Below, in pieces: positions 1-7,754 of a DNA stretch of 64,000 nt. The notes beneath the pieces were generated by a model that was not told where the DNA came from, did not search any database, and saw only the letters and a program-made list of their open reading frames with translations. Origin of the DNA: Planctomycetota bacterium (GTDB lineage: Bacteria; Planctomycetota; UBA1135; UBA2386); contig JADJPQ010000001.1 in NCBI GenBank assembly GCA_016713175.1, forward strand, positions 434,001 to 498,000. The letters run 5' to 3'. The translations under genes and the position numbers were made by a program. Positions within the stretch are counted from its first letter, which is position 1. Each line of letters starts with the position of its first letter.

Positions 1-132
1 ATGGCGACCTACTCCGGGCGCGAAGTCACCTGGGAGGAGGCGCTGAACTCGGACGAGAAGTGGGGTCCGGACAGCTACGAGATGGGACCGCTGCCGGTCG
101 ATCCGGTGCCGATGCCGGGCCGCAAGCGCTGA
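1..132 (+). CDS. 3' end of a Gfo/Idh/MocA-family oxidoreductase (partial)
   Basis: Only the last 43 codons are in the window; the true start lies to the left. The visible tail reads YSGREVTWEEALNS, then GPLPVDPVPMPGRKR and a TGA stop. An 'xYTG-x-VTWEEALNS ... LPVxPVxMPG' ending is typical of planctomycete secreted Gfo/Idh/MocA oxidoreductases (NAD(P)-dependent sugar dehydrogenases). I rely on memory of that tail because the Rossmann domain is outside the window. The next gene starts 9 nt downstream, so the two may be co-transcribed. Confidence 0.65.
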   Translation: MATYSGREVTWEEALNSDEKWGPDSYEMGPLPVDPVPMPGRKR

Positions 133-141
133 TCGTCCGGC

Positions 142-1494
142 GTGCGCGCACGCGCCGGATCGTCGTCGCTGCTGCACCTCGCCGCCGAAGTGCTGCTCGA
201 GTGGCAGGCGACCGGGCGTGGGCCGCGGGACCTGCTCGCCGACCGGAAGCTCCGCGAACTGCCACCGGCGGATCGCGCGCGGCTGGCGGTCGCGCTTGCC
301 CAAGCAGTGACCTGGCGCCGGCGCGCGGAGTTCGCGTTCGGTGCGGCGACCGCCCGGCTGCCGGCCGCGGTCCGCGAAGTGACCTGGTTGCTTGCGGGTC
401 GCGTGTGGGCACGTTCGGCGACGGCCGCGGTGGCCGCGCGCACGTTGCAGCAGTTCGCCGGTGTCGCGATCGACTTCGAGCAATTGGCGGCCGATGGTGC
501 CCGGCTGCGCGCCATCGCCGATCCGGTGACAGCCTTCGGTGTCCGCCATTCGCTGCCGGACTGGCTGGCCTCCCGGCTGCTGGCCGAGTTCGGCGACGCC
601 GCGGCGGCGGTCGCCGACGGTCTGGCGGTCACGCCAGCGCGGACGATCCGCGCCAACCTGCTGCGGGTCGCCGATCGCGATGAGCTGGCGCGCGAACTCG
701 CGGCTCTGGGAGTGCCGACGCGGCGGACGCGCCATGCGCCGCACGGCCTGCACGTCGATGGCGACGCCGATCTGTTCGCGCTGCCGGCGTTCACGGCGGG
801 TCACTTCGAGCAGCAGGATGAGGCCAGTCAGCTCGGTGCCTTGGTCGTGATGCCGCCGCCACGCGGCCGCGTGCTCGACGCCTGCGCCGGGTCTGGCGGC
901 AAGACGCTGGCGATCGCGATGGCTCTCGGCAACCGCGGCAGCGTGCTGGCGGTCGACCCGCATGCCGGCAGGCTGGCCGGGTTGCGCCAACGGCTGGCCC
1001 GCGGCGGCGTCGACAACGTGCAGGTCGCGGTGACCGACGAAGCCTCGTGGCCATCGGACGTCGAAGCGTTTGCGCGGCGTGCCGACCGGATCGTGCTCGA
1101 TGTGCCGTGCACCGGCGTCGGGTCGTGGCCGCGGCGACCCGAGGGTCGCTTCGCGTTGCAACCGCGGGACGTCGGCGCTCTACAGAAGGTGCAGCACCAC
1201 CTGCTCGAACGTGCGATCGGGTGCCTGCAGCCAGGGGCGCGGTTGATCTGGTCGACGTGCACGCTGTTCGCCGCCGAGAACGAACAGCCGGTGAACGCCG
1301 CACTGGCACGCCATCCGGACCTCGAACTGGTGCCGCTGGTCGAGCTCCTGGGCCGCGACATCGGCGCCCCGATCGCGAGCCGCGACGGCACGTTCCTGGC
1401 GCTGCGTCCGGATCAGCATGGCACCAGCGGCTTCTTTGCCGCGGTCCTTCGTCGCCGCCGACATCGCACCGCACCGCAAGACAATCCGACATGA
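142..1494 (+). CDS. RsmB/NOP-family rRNA (cytosine-C5) methyltransferase
   Basis: Predicted SAM-dependent m5C methyltransferase acting on rRNA in the cytoplasm. The N-terminal ~150 residues are helical and NusB-like, as in RsmB (Fmu). The catalytic domain has the SAM-binding DACAGSGGKT (about residues 246-255), the motif IV cysteine in DVPCTG (Cys323) and the second catalytic cysteine in STCTL followed by ENE (Cys373). Both cysteines are present, so the enzyme should be active. At 450 aa the length is normal for RsmB. The start is GTG, placed 9 nt after the upstream stop; no strong Shine-Dalgarno is visible. The exact target position cannot be told from sequence alone. Confidence 0.85.
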   Translation: MRARAGSSSLLHLAAEVLLEWQATGRGPRDLLADRKLRELPPADRARLAVALAQAVTWRRRAEFAFGAATARLPAAVREVTWLLAGRVWARSATAAVAARTLQQFAGVAIDFEQLAADGARLRAIADPVTAFGVRHSLPDWLASRLLAEFGDAAAAVADGLAVTPARTIRANLLRVADRDELARELAALGVPTRRTRHAPHGLHVDGDADLFALPAFTAGHFEQQDEASQLGALVVMPPPRGRVLDACAGSGGKTLAIAMALGNRGSVLAVDPHAGRLAGLRQRLARGGVDNVQVAVTDEASWPSDVEAFARRADRIVLDVPCTGVGSWPRRPEGRFALQPRDVGALQKVQHHLLERAIGCLQPGARLIWSTCTLFAAENEQPVNAALARHPDLELVPLVELLGRDIGAPIASRDGTFLALRPDQHGTSGFFAAVLRRRRHRTAPQDNPT

Positions 1495-1561
1495 TCGGAC
1501 CAGGCTGCCGACGCGGACAGTACAGAACGCTGTGGCAAAGTGCCGATGGGAACGCCAGTTC

Positions 1562-2752
1562 ATGGCCCGAGCCTCGAAGTTCCTGCCCGCGGTGATCTGG
1601 TTCGCGGTGGTCTGTACCGGGTGTGGCGCCGATGGTGTTGATCCGTCGGCCAATGGCGATTCCGGGGCCGGGCCCGCGCCGGCGGTGGAGACGGCCGCTC
1701 CAGCGCCGACGCCGTTCCGCGTCGGGCTGGTCGTCGATCGCTCCGGTACCGGTCGCCACTTCGGCGAACGCTTTGCGGCCGGCTTCGCGTCCGGCCTGCG
1801 CCATGGCGACGGGTTGCTGCCCGAAGTGCGGGTGATCGACGATCGCGGCCGGGCCGCCATGCATGCTGCGGCATTGCGCGAGCTGGTGCGCAGCGATTGC
1901 GTCGCGATCGCCGGCGGTCAGCGCGGCAATGGCGGCATCATCGGACAGGCGGCGCTGGCGGATGCCGGCGTGCTGTGGTGGGCGTCCCCGGCCGGAATGA
2001 ATGGCACGGCTGCCAGCCCCTCGATCCGGCCGTTGCGTCCGGATCTCGCGCTGGAGATCGAGTGGCTGCTGGCCAGGTTGCAAACTGCGGGCACCGATCT
2101 GGCCCGGCTCGGCCTCGTGGTTGCTCGCGACGCGCATGGCCAGGAACTGCTGTGGCACACGGCGGCCGCGTTGCGGCGCCGCGGGATCGACGGACCGTGC
2201 TGGTATCGGCGCCTGGGCCAGGACCCGGCTGACGCGGCGGCACTGGTCAGCGATCTGGACGGCGCGTCGGCGCGGCCGACGACGTTCCTCTGTGGGCTCG
2301 ATGACGGCGGCACGGTGGCTGCGATCACCGCGTTGCGCGCTCGCCAGTCGACCGCACGGCTGCTGTGTCTGTCCGGCGTGGCGATCGAGGAGGTGGCCGA
2401 CGAACTCGGCCGATCCGCGGCCGATGTGGTCTGGTTGCAGTGTGTGCCCGTGTTCGCGCCCGACGATCCCGTACGTGTCGCGTGCCTGGCCGCGGGCGTC
2501 GCCGATGCGCCGGCCTGCGAAGGCTGGCTGGCGGGCCGCGCGCTGCGATCGGTGCTCGCGACGGTCGCGCCGGCGGCCGACCGGTCGGCGGTGATCGCTG
2601 CGGCGGGCGAGATCGCGCGCGACCAACCGGACCTGCTGTCCTGGGCCCGCGCTCTCGGCAGCACGTTCACCGGCGGACCGTTCTGGCCGGTCGTGGTGGT
2701 CGATGGTGCGACGGTGCTGCATGACCTCGAACGCGCGGCCGGAGGGCGATGA
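1562..2752 (+). CDS. Periplasmic binding protein-like lipoprotein (Leu/Ile/Val-receptor type), kinase-linked
   Basis: A 396-aa exported protein. A hydrophobic leader ends in VVCTGC, a plausible but non-canonical lipobox. The mature part begins FRVGLVVDRSGTGRHFGERFAAG and contains VRVIDDRG and VAIAGGQRGNGG, the pattern of type 1 periplasmic-binding folds (Peripla_BP_6, branched-chain amino acid receptors). There is no ABC permease nearby. Its stop overlaps the start of the next gene, a membrane hybrid histidine kinase (ATGA), so a sensory role feeding ligand information to that kinase is inferred. ATG 1562 is chosen because the leader starts there; the frame is open further upstream without a leader. 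The ligand is unknown. Confidence 0.7.
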   Translation: MARASKFLPAVIWFAVVCTGCGADGVDPSANGDSGAGPAPAVETAAPAPTPFRVGLVVDRSGTGRHFGERFAAGFASGLRHGDGLLPEVRVIDDRGRAAMHAAALRELVRSDCVAIAGGQRGNGGIIGQAALADAGVLWWASPAGMNGTAASPSIRPLRPDLALEIEWLLARLQTAGTDLARLGLVVARDAHGQELLWHTAAALRRRGIDGPCWYRRLGQDPADAAALVSDLDGASARPTTFLCGLDDGGTVAAITALRARQSTARLLCLSGVAIEEVADELGRSAADVVWLQCVPVFAPDDPVRVACLAAGVADAPACEGWLAGRALRSVLATVAPAADRSAVIAAAGEIARDQPDLLSWARALGSTFTGGPFWPVVVVDGATVLHDLERAAGGR

Positions 2753-5490
2753 GGCCGACCACCGGTGGCAACAGCGAGTGGCGCGGCCGCGCCGCCTGGG
2801 ACATCCCGCGGATGATCTGGGGCCTGGTCGCGGCGGTGCTGCTGGCCGGGTTCCTCGGTGTCGGCGTGCTGTTCTTGACCCTGCAGCGCCTCGAGGATCG
2901 CAGCAAGGCCGAGCGCCGTGAACAGGAGCATCAACGGAGCGGCTTCCAGCAGGTCTTCGACGTGATGCGCACCCAAGGCGAACGCCTGTTGTCGGCGCTG
3001 TATGGCGATGGCGGCATGGCGGTTGCCGGCAACCGCGCGGACCCGGCCGACGCCGTCGCGATCCGGGCGCGGTTTCCGCACGGCGGGGCCGGCCGGCCGT
3101 CGATCGCGCTGGAGCGCGTGCTGGCGCAACTCGCCGAGGGCCGTGATCTCGACGCCGCCCTGCGCGCCTGGTGGGTGGCGGCCCATGCCGCGGACTCGCG
3201 GCGCTCGGCGCTGCGCGATCAGCTCGGCGCCGCGGTGGCCGACTTCGACCGGGTCGTGGACCGACATCGCGTCGTCGCTCGCTCTCGGCCGCCGGCGGTT
3301 GTCGGGCCGGACGCGCGGGCCATCGACGCCGGGTTCGATCGGGTCCATGACGGCACGTACGCGCTGCACGGTGTGTTGACCGAGATCTGGGCGTGCGAGG
3401 ATGCGGCCCTGCTTGCCGATCTCGTGCACAACAATCTGCAGGTACTGCTGGCAGAACTGGACGCCTGGCTTGGTGCGGTGCCACCGGAATCGCGAAGCGA
3501 ACTCGAGCCGCGGCTGCTGGCGTTGCGCACGATGCTGTTCGGCGTCGATCACGCCATCGCGCGCGAGACCGGCAGGATCGTGGTGGGCAACGATGGTCTT
3601 GTCGGTCTGCAGACCGTCCACTTGCACCGCGATCAGGACAAGCGGGCGTTGCAGGCGGACGTGCATCGGTGGCAGGAGCGGTCCCGCGAACTGCTGATCG
3701 ACCTGGAGCATTCGCTGGCGAGCGACATCGCCTCGGCGGCGAGCACGGCCCGCAGCGAATTGCGGATCGTCTCCTGGGTGTTCCTCGGTGCTGGCCTGGC
3801 GATGGCGGTGGTGTTCATCGCGCTGGCGGTCCGCTTCGGGCGCATCGCCCGCATGCAGATCGTCGCGCTGGAGAACGCCGAAGGCGAAGCCGCCGCGGCC
3901 GTGGTCTCGAAAGGGCAGTTCCTGGCCAACATGAGCCACGAGATCCGTACGCCGATGAACGGCATCCTCGGCATGTCGGAGCTGCTGTTGAAGACCCAGC
4001 TCGACGCCGAACAGATGCAGATGGCATCGACCATCCAGGTGTCGTCGGACGCGCTGTTGGCGATCCTGAACGACATCCTGGACTACAGCAAGATCGAGGC
4101 CGGCAAGCTGGAGCTGGAGCTGGTCCCGTTCGCGCTCGGGCAGACGGTCGAGGACTGCGTGGCGCTGCTGGCCAGTGCCGCCGAGCAGAAAGGCGTCGAG
4201 CTCCTGACCTTCGTCGATCCGCGCCTGGCGCCGCACCACCGCGGTGACGTGGCGCGCATCCGCCAGGTGCTGCTGAACCTGATGGGCAACGCCATCAAGT
4301 TCACCATCGAGGGCGAAGTCGTGGTGTCGCTCGACCTGCTCGCCGAAGACGATGACGGCCAGACCGTGCGGCTGTCGGTCCGCGACACCGGCGTCGGCAT
4401 CGCCGCGGACGTGCGCGAACGCCTGTTCAGCCCGTTCACCCAGGCCGATGCTTCGACCACTCGCCGTTTCGGGGGCACCGGCCTCGGGTTGGCGATCTGT
4501 CGCCGGCTGGTGGAGATGATGGGCGGTGGCATCCAGGTCGAGAGCGAGCCGGGTCGCGGGTCACGGTTCTGGTTCGATCTGCGGCTGCGCATCGGTCCGG
4601 CCGAGGTGCCATCGATCGTCTGCGATCTGCAGCGGCATGCGTTGCTGATCGTCGACGACAACGAAACCAACCGGCAGCTGATGATGATGCAGATCGCGCA
4701 CACCGGCATCGGCCTCGATGTCGCCGCCGACGGCGAGCAGGCGCTGGTGATCCTGCGGCAGGCGGCGCAGCGGGCGCATCCGTTCACGCTCGCCGTGTTC
4801 GACATGGCGATGCCCGGCCTCGACGGCCTCGAACTGGCGCGACGGGTCCGCGCCGATCGTTCGATCCCGGCCTTGCCGGTGGCGCTCGCCAGTTCGCTCG
4901 GCAGTCGACCGACCGACGCCGAACTGCAGGCCGCGGGCATCCGCCTGTGGGCCGCCAAGCCGCTGTCGGCCGGCCGCCTGCTGCACCTGATCCAGGAGAT
5001 GGCCAGCGGTCCCGCGGTTGCCGCCGATCAGGCGACGCCGGTCCCGGCGCCGGTGATCGATCCAACACCGCTGCCCCGGGACGGGCGGCGGGTGCTGGTG
5101 GCCGAGGACAACGAGATCAACCGCCGTGTCATCGGCGGCATGCTGCGCAAGGCCGGTTGCGAGTTCGTGTTCGCGGTCGACGGGCGCGAAGCGGTGCAGT
5201 TGGCGTCGACGACACCGATCGATCTGGTGCTGATGGACTGCCAGATGCCGGAGATGGACGGCTACGAGGCGACGCGCGCGATCCGGGCGCTCCCGGCCGA
5301 GCTCGGCAAGGTACCGATCGTGGCGCTGACCGCGAACGTGCTGGCCGCCGATCGCGAAGCGTGCTTCCGCGCCGGGATGGACGACTTCCTCGCCAAGCCG
5401 GTAAAGGCCGACGTGCTGCGCGCGACGGTGGAGCGGTGGCTGGCGCACAAGGTGGCGGGGCTGTCAGCGGGTGCCGACGCCCGGGACTGA
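2749..5490 (+). CDS. Membrane hybrid sensor histidine kinase with two receiver domains
   Basis: A 913-aa two-component kinase. TM1 lies at about residues 22-45, an extracytoplasmic helical sensor at about 46-338, and TM2 at about 340-363, with no obvious HAMP. HisKA carries SHEIRTPMNG (His397). The HATPase domain has NLMGNAIKFT, DTGVGI and GGTGLGL. Receiver 1 (about 628-745) has LIVDDNETN and FDMAMPGLDG but lacks the usual conserved Thr/Ser segment (ASSLG). Receiver 2 (about 779-900) is canonical, with LVAEDNEIN, LMDCQMPEMDG, ALTANV and AKPVK. The ATGA overlap with the binding-protein gene implies translational coupling. No Hpt protein or output regulator is adjacent, so the downstream target is unknown. 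Confidence 0.92.
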   Translation: MRPTTGGNSEWRGRAAWDIPRMIWGLVAAVLLAGFLGVGVLFLTLQRLEDRSKAERREQEHQRSGFQQVFDVMRTQGERLLSALYGDGGMAVAGNRADPADAVAIRARFPHGGAGRPSIALERVLAQLAEGRDLDAALRAWWVAAHAADSRRSALRDQLGAAVADFDRVVDRHRVVARSRPPAVVGPDARAIDAGFDRVHDGTYALHGVLTEIWACEDAALLADLVHNNLQVLLAELDAWLGAVPPESRSELEPRLLALRTMLFGVDHAIARETGRIVVGNDGLVGLQTVHLHRDQDKRALQADVHRWQERSRELLIDLEHSLASDIASAASTARSELRIVSWVFLGAGLAMAVVFIALAVRFGRIARMQIVALENAEGEAAAAVVSKGQFLANMSHEIRTPMNGILGMSELLLKTQLDAEQMQMASTIQVSSDALLAILNDILDYSKIEAGKLELELVPFALGQTVEDCVALLASAAEQKGVELLTFVDPRLAPHHRGDVARIRQVLLNLMGNAIKFTIEGEVVVSLDLLAEDDDGQTVRLSVRDTGVGIAADVRERLFSPFTQADASTTRRFGGTGLGLAICRRLVEMMGGGIQVESEPGRGSRFWFDLRLRIGPAEVPSIVCDLQRHALLIVDDNETNRQLMMMQIAHTGIGLDVAADGEQALVILRQAAQRAHPFTLAVFDMAMPGLDGLELARRVRADRSIPALPVALASSLGSRPTDAELQAAGIRLWAAKPLSAGRLLHLIQEMASGPAVAADQATPVPAPVIDPTPLPRDGRRVLVAEDNEINRRVIGGMLRKAGCEFVFAVDGREAVQLASTTPIDLVLMDCQMPEMDGYEATRAIRALPAELGKVPIVALTANVLAADREACFRAGMDDFLAKPVKADVLRATVERWLAHKVAGLSAGADARD

Positions 5491-5526
5491 CCGGCAGCGT
5501 TGCGGCGCCGACGGCTGGACTGGAGG

Positions 5527-6054
5527 TCAGGCCTTCTCGGCGCCGACCAAAGGCTCGACCGACGGTGCCGCTGTGGTCGAAGCCGATTCTGCCTGTTCGG
5601 CCGCCTTCATGTTGCGCGTCACACAACCGGCCGGCGGGTTGTCGTTCAGCCAGTCGAGGAGCTTGTTGAGTTCGTCCTTGATCTCGACCAGGTGATCGTC
5701 CTTTCGCAGATTCACCGAGAACGCCAGGTCGCCGGAGCGCATGCGTTCGAGTGACTTGCAGATCCGGTAGGCCGGGCCGGCAACCTTGTGCGACACCTTC
5801 AACGAGTTGCCGAGCAGGAAGATGCCAGCCAGCAGTTCGAAACTGATGACCAGGTAGAACAACGGCATCAGGTTCGGCATGTCGCTGTCGGCGGCCATCG
5901 CCTCGTCCATCAGCCGCGTGCAATAGACCGCGGTGAAGATCGCGATGACCGCCAGCGCCAGCGCGGGATAGAGCGCGATGTTGAGGACCAGCTTGCTCTG
6001 CAGCGGCCGGTTGACGACCAGCTGCTTGCGACGATTCTGGGTGTGACCTGACAT
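5527..6054 (-). CDS. Small two-TM membrane protein with HAMP-like domain
   Basis: A 175-aa inner-membrane protein. A basic N-terminus (NRRKQLVVNRPLQSK) is followed by TM1 (about 24-46), a short extracytoplasmic loop and TM2 (about 64-84). After that comes a HAMP-like stretch (SHKVAGPAYRICKSLERMRSGD, then LRKDDHLVEIKDELN) and an Ala/Ser/Thr-rich tail. There is no kinase, methyl-accepting or cyclase output domain, so it probably signals through a partner. HAMP-only proteins of this layout occur in Planctomycetota and Deltaproteobacteria. The gene is divergent from the downstream glycosyltransferases, and the 218-bp intergenic shows no clear regulatory motif to me. Confidence 0.7.
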   Translation of the reverse strand: MSGHTQNRRKQLVVNRPLQSKLVLNIALYPALALAVIAIFTAVYCTRLMDEAMAADSDMPNLMPLFYLVISFELLAGIFLLGNSLKVSHKVAGPAYRICKSLERMRSGDLAFSVNLRKDDHLVEIKDELNKLLDWLNDNPPAGCVTRNMKAAEQAESASTTAAPSVEPLVGAEKA

Positions 6055-6272
6055 GGGCGTTTCCGGACGCGGAGCGAGTCCGCGTTGCTGGTCAGCATCG
6101 ACCGCCGGTCGGGCCTCGATTGAGGTCGCTTCGCGGGTTGTTGCGCCGGTCCGGTGGCATCGAGCCGACCGGCAGCCGCGATCCCGGTACGGCCTGGGCG
6201 CTCGACTGCCGATAACCTTGGACAGGCGGCCACCACCCGTGTACGGGACCGGTCTCGCCCCGCACCGAAGCC

Positions 6273-7721
6273 ATGCACGTCCTGTTCGACGCTCGTCTGC
6301 TGCACCGTCCGCTATCCGGTCTCGAACGCGTCCAGCGCAATCTGCTGCGCGAGATCGCGCGCCTCCCCGGCATCACCCGTCTGCGCGTGGTCGTGATGCA
6401 CGGCACCGCGCTGCCGGCGTCGTTCCCGGAACGCGCCGAACCGGTGTTCGTGCGCTCGACCGAGGACATCCTACGCGTCCTGATCGACCCCGACCCATCG
6501 CAGCAGCCGGACGTGTATCACCTGACCTGGTTTCCCGATCGCACGCCGCGCGACCTGTGGCTGCCGGTCGCCGCCAAGGCATCGGTGGTCGAGGTGCACG
6601 ATGCGATCCTGAACCGGCATCCGGAGTACCACCCGGACCAGAACTGCTGGGCCTGGTACCACTCGTTCGTGCAGGCGCTGGTGCGCAGCTGCGATCGGCT
6701 GCTGTGTCACAGCCAGTCGGTCGTGCGCGAGGTCGCCGACGTGCTCGACGGCGACCCCCGGATCGCCGACGTCGCACCGTTGGCCGTCGAGCCGACGTTG
6801 CGGCAACCGCTGTCGAAGGTCGAGGTGAGCGAACGGCTGCGCCGGCTGCGGGCGCCGGCCAGGTTCTTCCTGGCGGTCGGCAAGGACTATCCGCACAAGG
6901 ACCATGCGACGATGTTCCGCGCGATCGCGCGGCTGCCACAGCGGATTCCCGTTCTCTGTGCGGGCAGTCAGGTATGGCACGGTCCGGAGAGCACGCGCGA
7001 ACTGCTGCGCCAGCTCGGCATGACCGACGATGTGCACTGGGTCGAGGGTCTCGACGACGAGGACATCAAGGCGCTGCTACAGGGCTGCACGGCGCTGGTG
7101 TATCCATCCCGCGAGGAGGGCTTCGGCCTGCCGCCGATCGAAGCGATGGCGCTGGGAGCGCCGGTGCTGGCGTCGGCGGCGATGTCGATTCCGGAGGTAT
7201 GTGGCGACGCCGCATTCCTGTTCCAACCCGGCGACGACGCCGAGTTGGCGCGGTTGATGCAGGTCGTGCTCGCCGGTGGCCCCGAAGTCGAGAAGATGGT
7301 GGCGCGCGGCCGGCAGCGCGAGGCGACGTTCTCGTGGCGGCGTTGCGCCGAGCGGACGTTCGCGTGCTACCAGAACGCGATCGAGAGCAGCCACCGCAAG
7401 GCGCGGCCCCGTCCTGCATTGAGCAAGCCGTTCGCGCGGATCCTGTCGGTGCTCGCCAACAGCCCGTTCAGCGCCGAACGCGAACTGGCGGCCTGGCAGG
7501 AACGCTGCCTGTCGGTCGAGCACACGCTCGGCGAGCTGCGAGCCGAATTCGCCAAGGTGGCCGGCCGGGCGGCCGCGCAGTCGCCGATGCCGCCAGCGCC
7601 CGAGCCCGGGGCTCCGATCGTCGAAGCGACCAACGCCGAGCCGGATCGCCCGCGTTTTTCCCTGCGTCGCCGGATGCGCAAGATCCGCGACGGCATCAAG
7701 AAGCGGCTGACGAAAGGGTGA
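6273..7721 (+). CDS. Glycosyltransferase family 4 (GT-B fold)
   Basis: A 482-aa GT4-type transferase, likely in assembly of a surface polysaccharide or glycan. The N-terminal acceptor lobe opens MHVLFDARLLHRPLSGLERVQRN. The C-terminal lobe has FFLAVGKDYPHKDH and the nucleotide-sugar motif EEGFGLPPIEAMALG (an E-x7-E motif). About 100 C-terminal residues after the GT domain are an add-on: a helical stretch, a Pro/Ala linker, then a very basic tail (RRRMRKIRDGIKKRL) that could bind membrane or nucleic acid. It is the first of four plus-strand genes that look like one operon. Donor and acceptor sugars are unknown. Confidence 0.85.
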   Translation: MHVLFDARLLHRPLSGLERVQRNLLREIARLPGITRLRVVVMHGTALPASFPERAEPVFVRSTEDILRVLIDPDPSQQPDVYHLTWFPDRTPRDLWLPVAAKASVVEVHDAILNRHPEYHPDQNCWAWYHSFVQALVRSCDRLLCHSQSVVREVADVLDGDPRIADVAPLAVEPTLRQPLSKVEVSERLRRLRAPARFFLAVGKDYPHKDHATMFRAIARLPQRIPVLCAGSQVWHGPESTRELLRQLGMTDDVHWVEGLDDEDIKALLQGCTALVYPSREEGFGLPPIEAMALGAPVLASAAMSIPEVCGDAAFLFQPGDDAELARLMQVVLAGGPEVEKMVARGRQREATFSWRRCAERTFACYQNAIESSHRKARPRPALSKPFARILSVLANSPFSAERELAAWQERCLSVEHTLGELRAEFAKVAGRAAAQSPMPPAPEPGAPIVEATNAEPDRPRFSLRRRMRKIRDGIKKRLTKG

Positions 7722-7754
7722 GGTCGGAGCCCGTTCCCGGTACAACCCCGCATC

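Noticed and set aside
1918..4239. 773-codon minus-strand open frame opposite the kinase
   Set aside because: Antisense shadow of the binding protein and histidine kinase; GC-rich codon usage leaves the opposite frame open.
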